NCBI RefSeq assembly: GCF_024347315.1
Contig: NZ_AP025460.1
Coordinates: 1,488,001-1,552,000 of the forward strand
Direction: 5' to 3'
Source: Vibrio atlanticus
Lineage (GTDB): Bacteria; Pseudomonadota; Gammaproteobacteria; Enterobacterales; Vibrionaceae
DNA length: 64,000 nt
A program made the translations under genes and the position numbers. Under the pieces are notes generated by a model that was not told the origin of the DNA, made no database searches, and was given only the letters and a program-made list of their open reading frames with translations. The first letter of the stretch is position 1; each line of letters opens with the position of its first letter. This document shows positions 63,996 to 64,000 of this stretch, piece by piece.

Positions 63996-64000
63996 ATGTC
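63996..64000 (+). CDS. Start of the next gene, cut by the window (probably prpC)
   Basis: ATG at 63996 follows AAAAGGAG by 7 bp. Only five bases are in view. The order in Vibrio prp operons suggests 2-methylcitrate synthase; the sequence itself cannot show it. Confidence 0.5.

Overview
The window looks like chromosomal DNA of a marine Vibrio. Supporting signs are a tandem glycine riboswitch in front of an AGCS-family symporter (the arrangement known from Vibrio cholerae), a VF530-type small protein, zwf-pgl-gnd as one operon, the MesD/MesX methionine pair, and a GntR-prpB block. I cannot fix the species. No rRNA, tRNA or CRISPR array was recognised.

Layout. 1-2375: the 3' part of an mcrBC methyl-dependent restriction operon. 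2517-15861: a GNAT acetyltransferase gene split by a mobile element of about 12.9 kb. The element lies between near-identical 12-bp sites (2866-2877 and 15734-15745). It carries a tyrosine integrase, an AlpA-like regulator, a winged-helix protein and an HUH replication initiator in one module. Its cargo is an oxygenase / SHMT-like PLP enzyme / LysE exporter operon, a GFA protein and a 1.2-kaa YobI-like P-loop ATPase. An IS5/IS903-type insertion sequence with a 9-bp target duplication has cut the PLP-enzyme gene inside the element.

15957-23717: nucleotidyltransferase, YjbR-like protein, an SLC13 transporter with its own cNMP-domain kinase and receiver, small membrane and secreted proteins, a cold-shock/Excalibur fusion, two acetyltransferases and a TPR protein. 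23750-25801: folate-independent methionine synthase MesD with MesX. 26120-34540: permeases, lipoproteins, an M32 carboxypeptidase, a LysE exporter and an AGCS symporter under a glycine riboswitch. 35105-38196: small membrane protein, a coiled-coil membrane protein behind a hexanucleotide repeat, a MITE-like repeat and a second AGCS symporter. 38707-43581: a TolC / HlyD / double ABC-2 permease export operon with no ATPase beside it.

44639-47059: a DcuS/CitA-type sensor kinase whose response regulator carries an in-frame stop before its HTH domain. 47494-51189: the zwf-pgl-gnd pentose phosphate operon. 51316-54672: HD-GYP protein, VF530 protein and a TauE-like permease. 54864-58113: a TctCBA tricarboxylate transporter. 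58568-61741: a 1057-residue sensor with Cache, solute-binding, HAMP and HD-GYP parts. 62026-64000: a GntR regulator behind an array of palindromic operators, then prpB and the start of the next gene.

Functional themes are carboxylate uptake and its sensing (SLC13, TctABC, DcuS-like, prp), amino-acid transport and export (two AGCS, two LysE), and DNA mobility and defence at the left end. The most unusual points are the element that splits the acetyltransferase gene, its oxygenase/PLP-enzyme/exporter cargo knocked out by an IS, and the structured sequence in front of the YobI-like ATPase.
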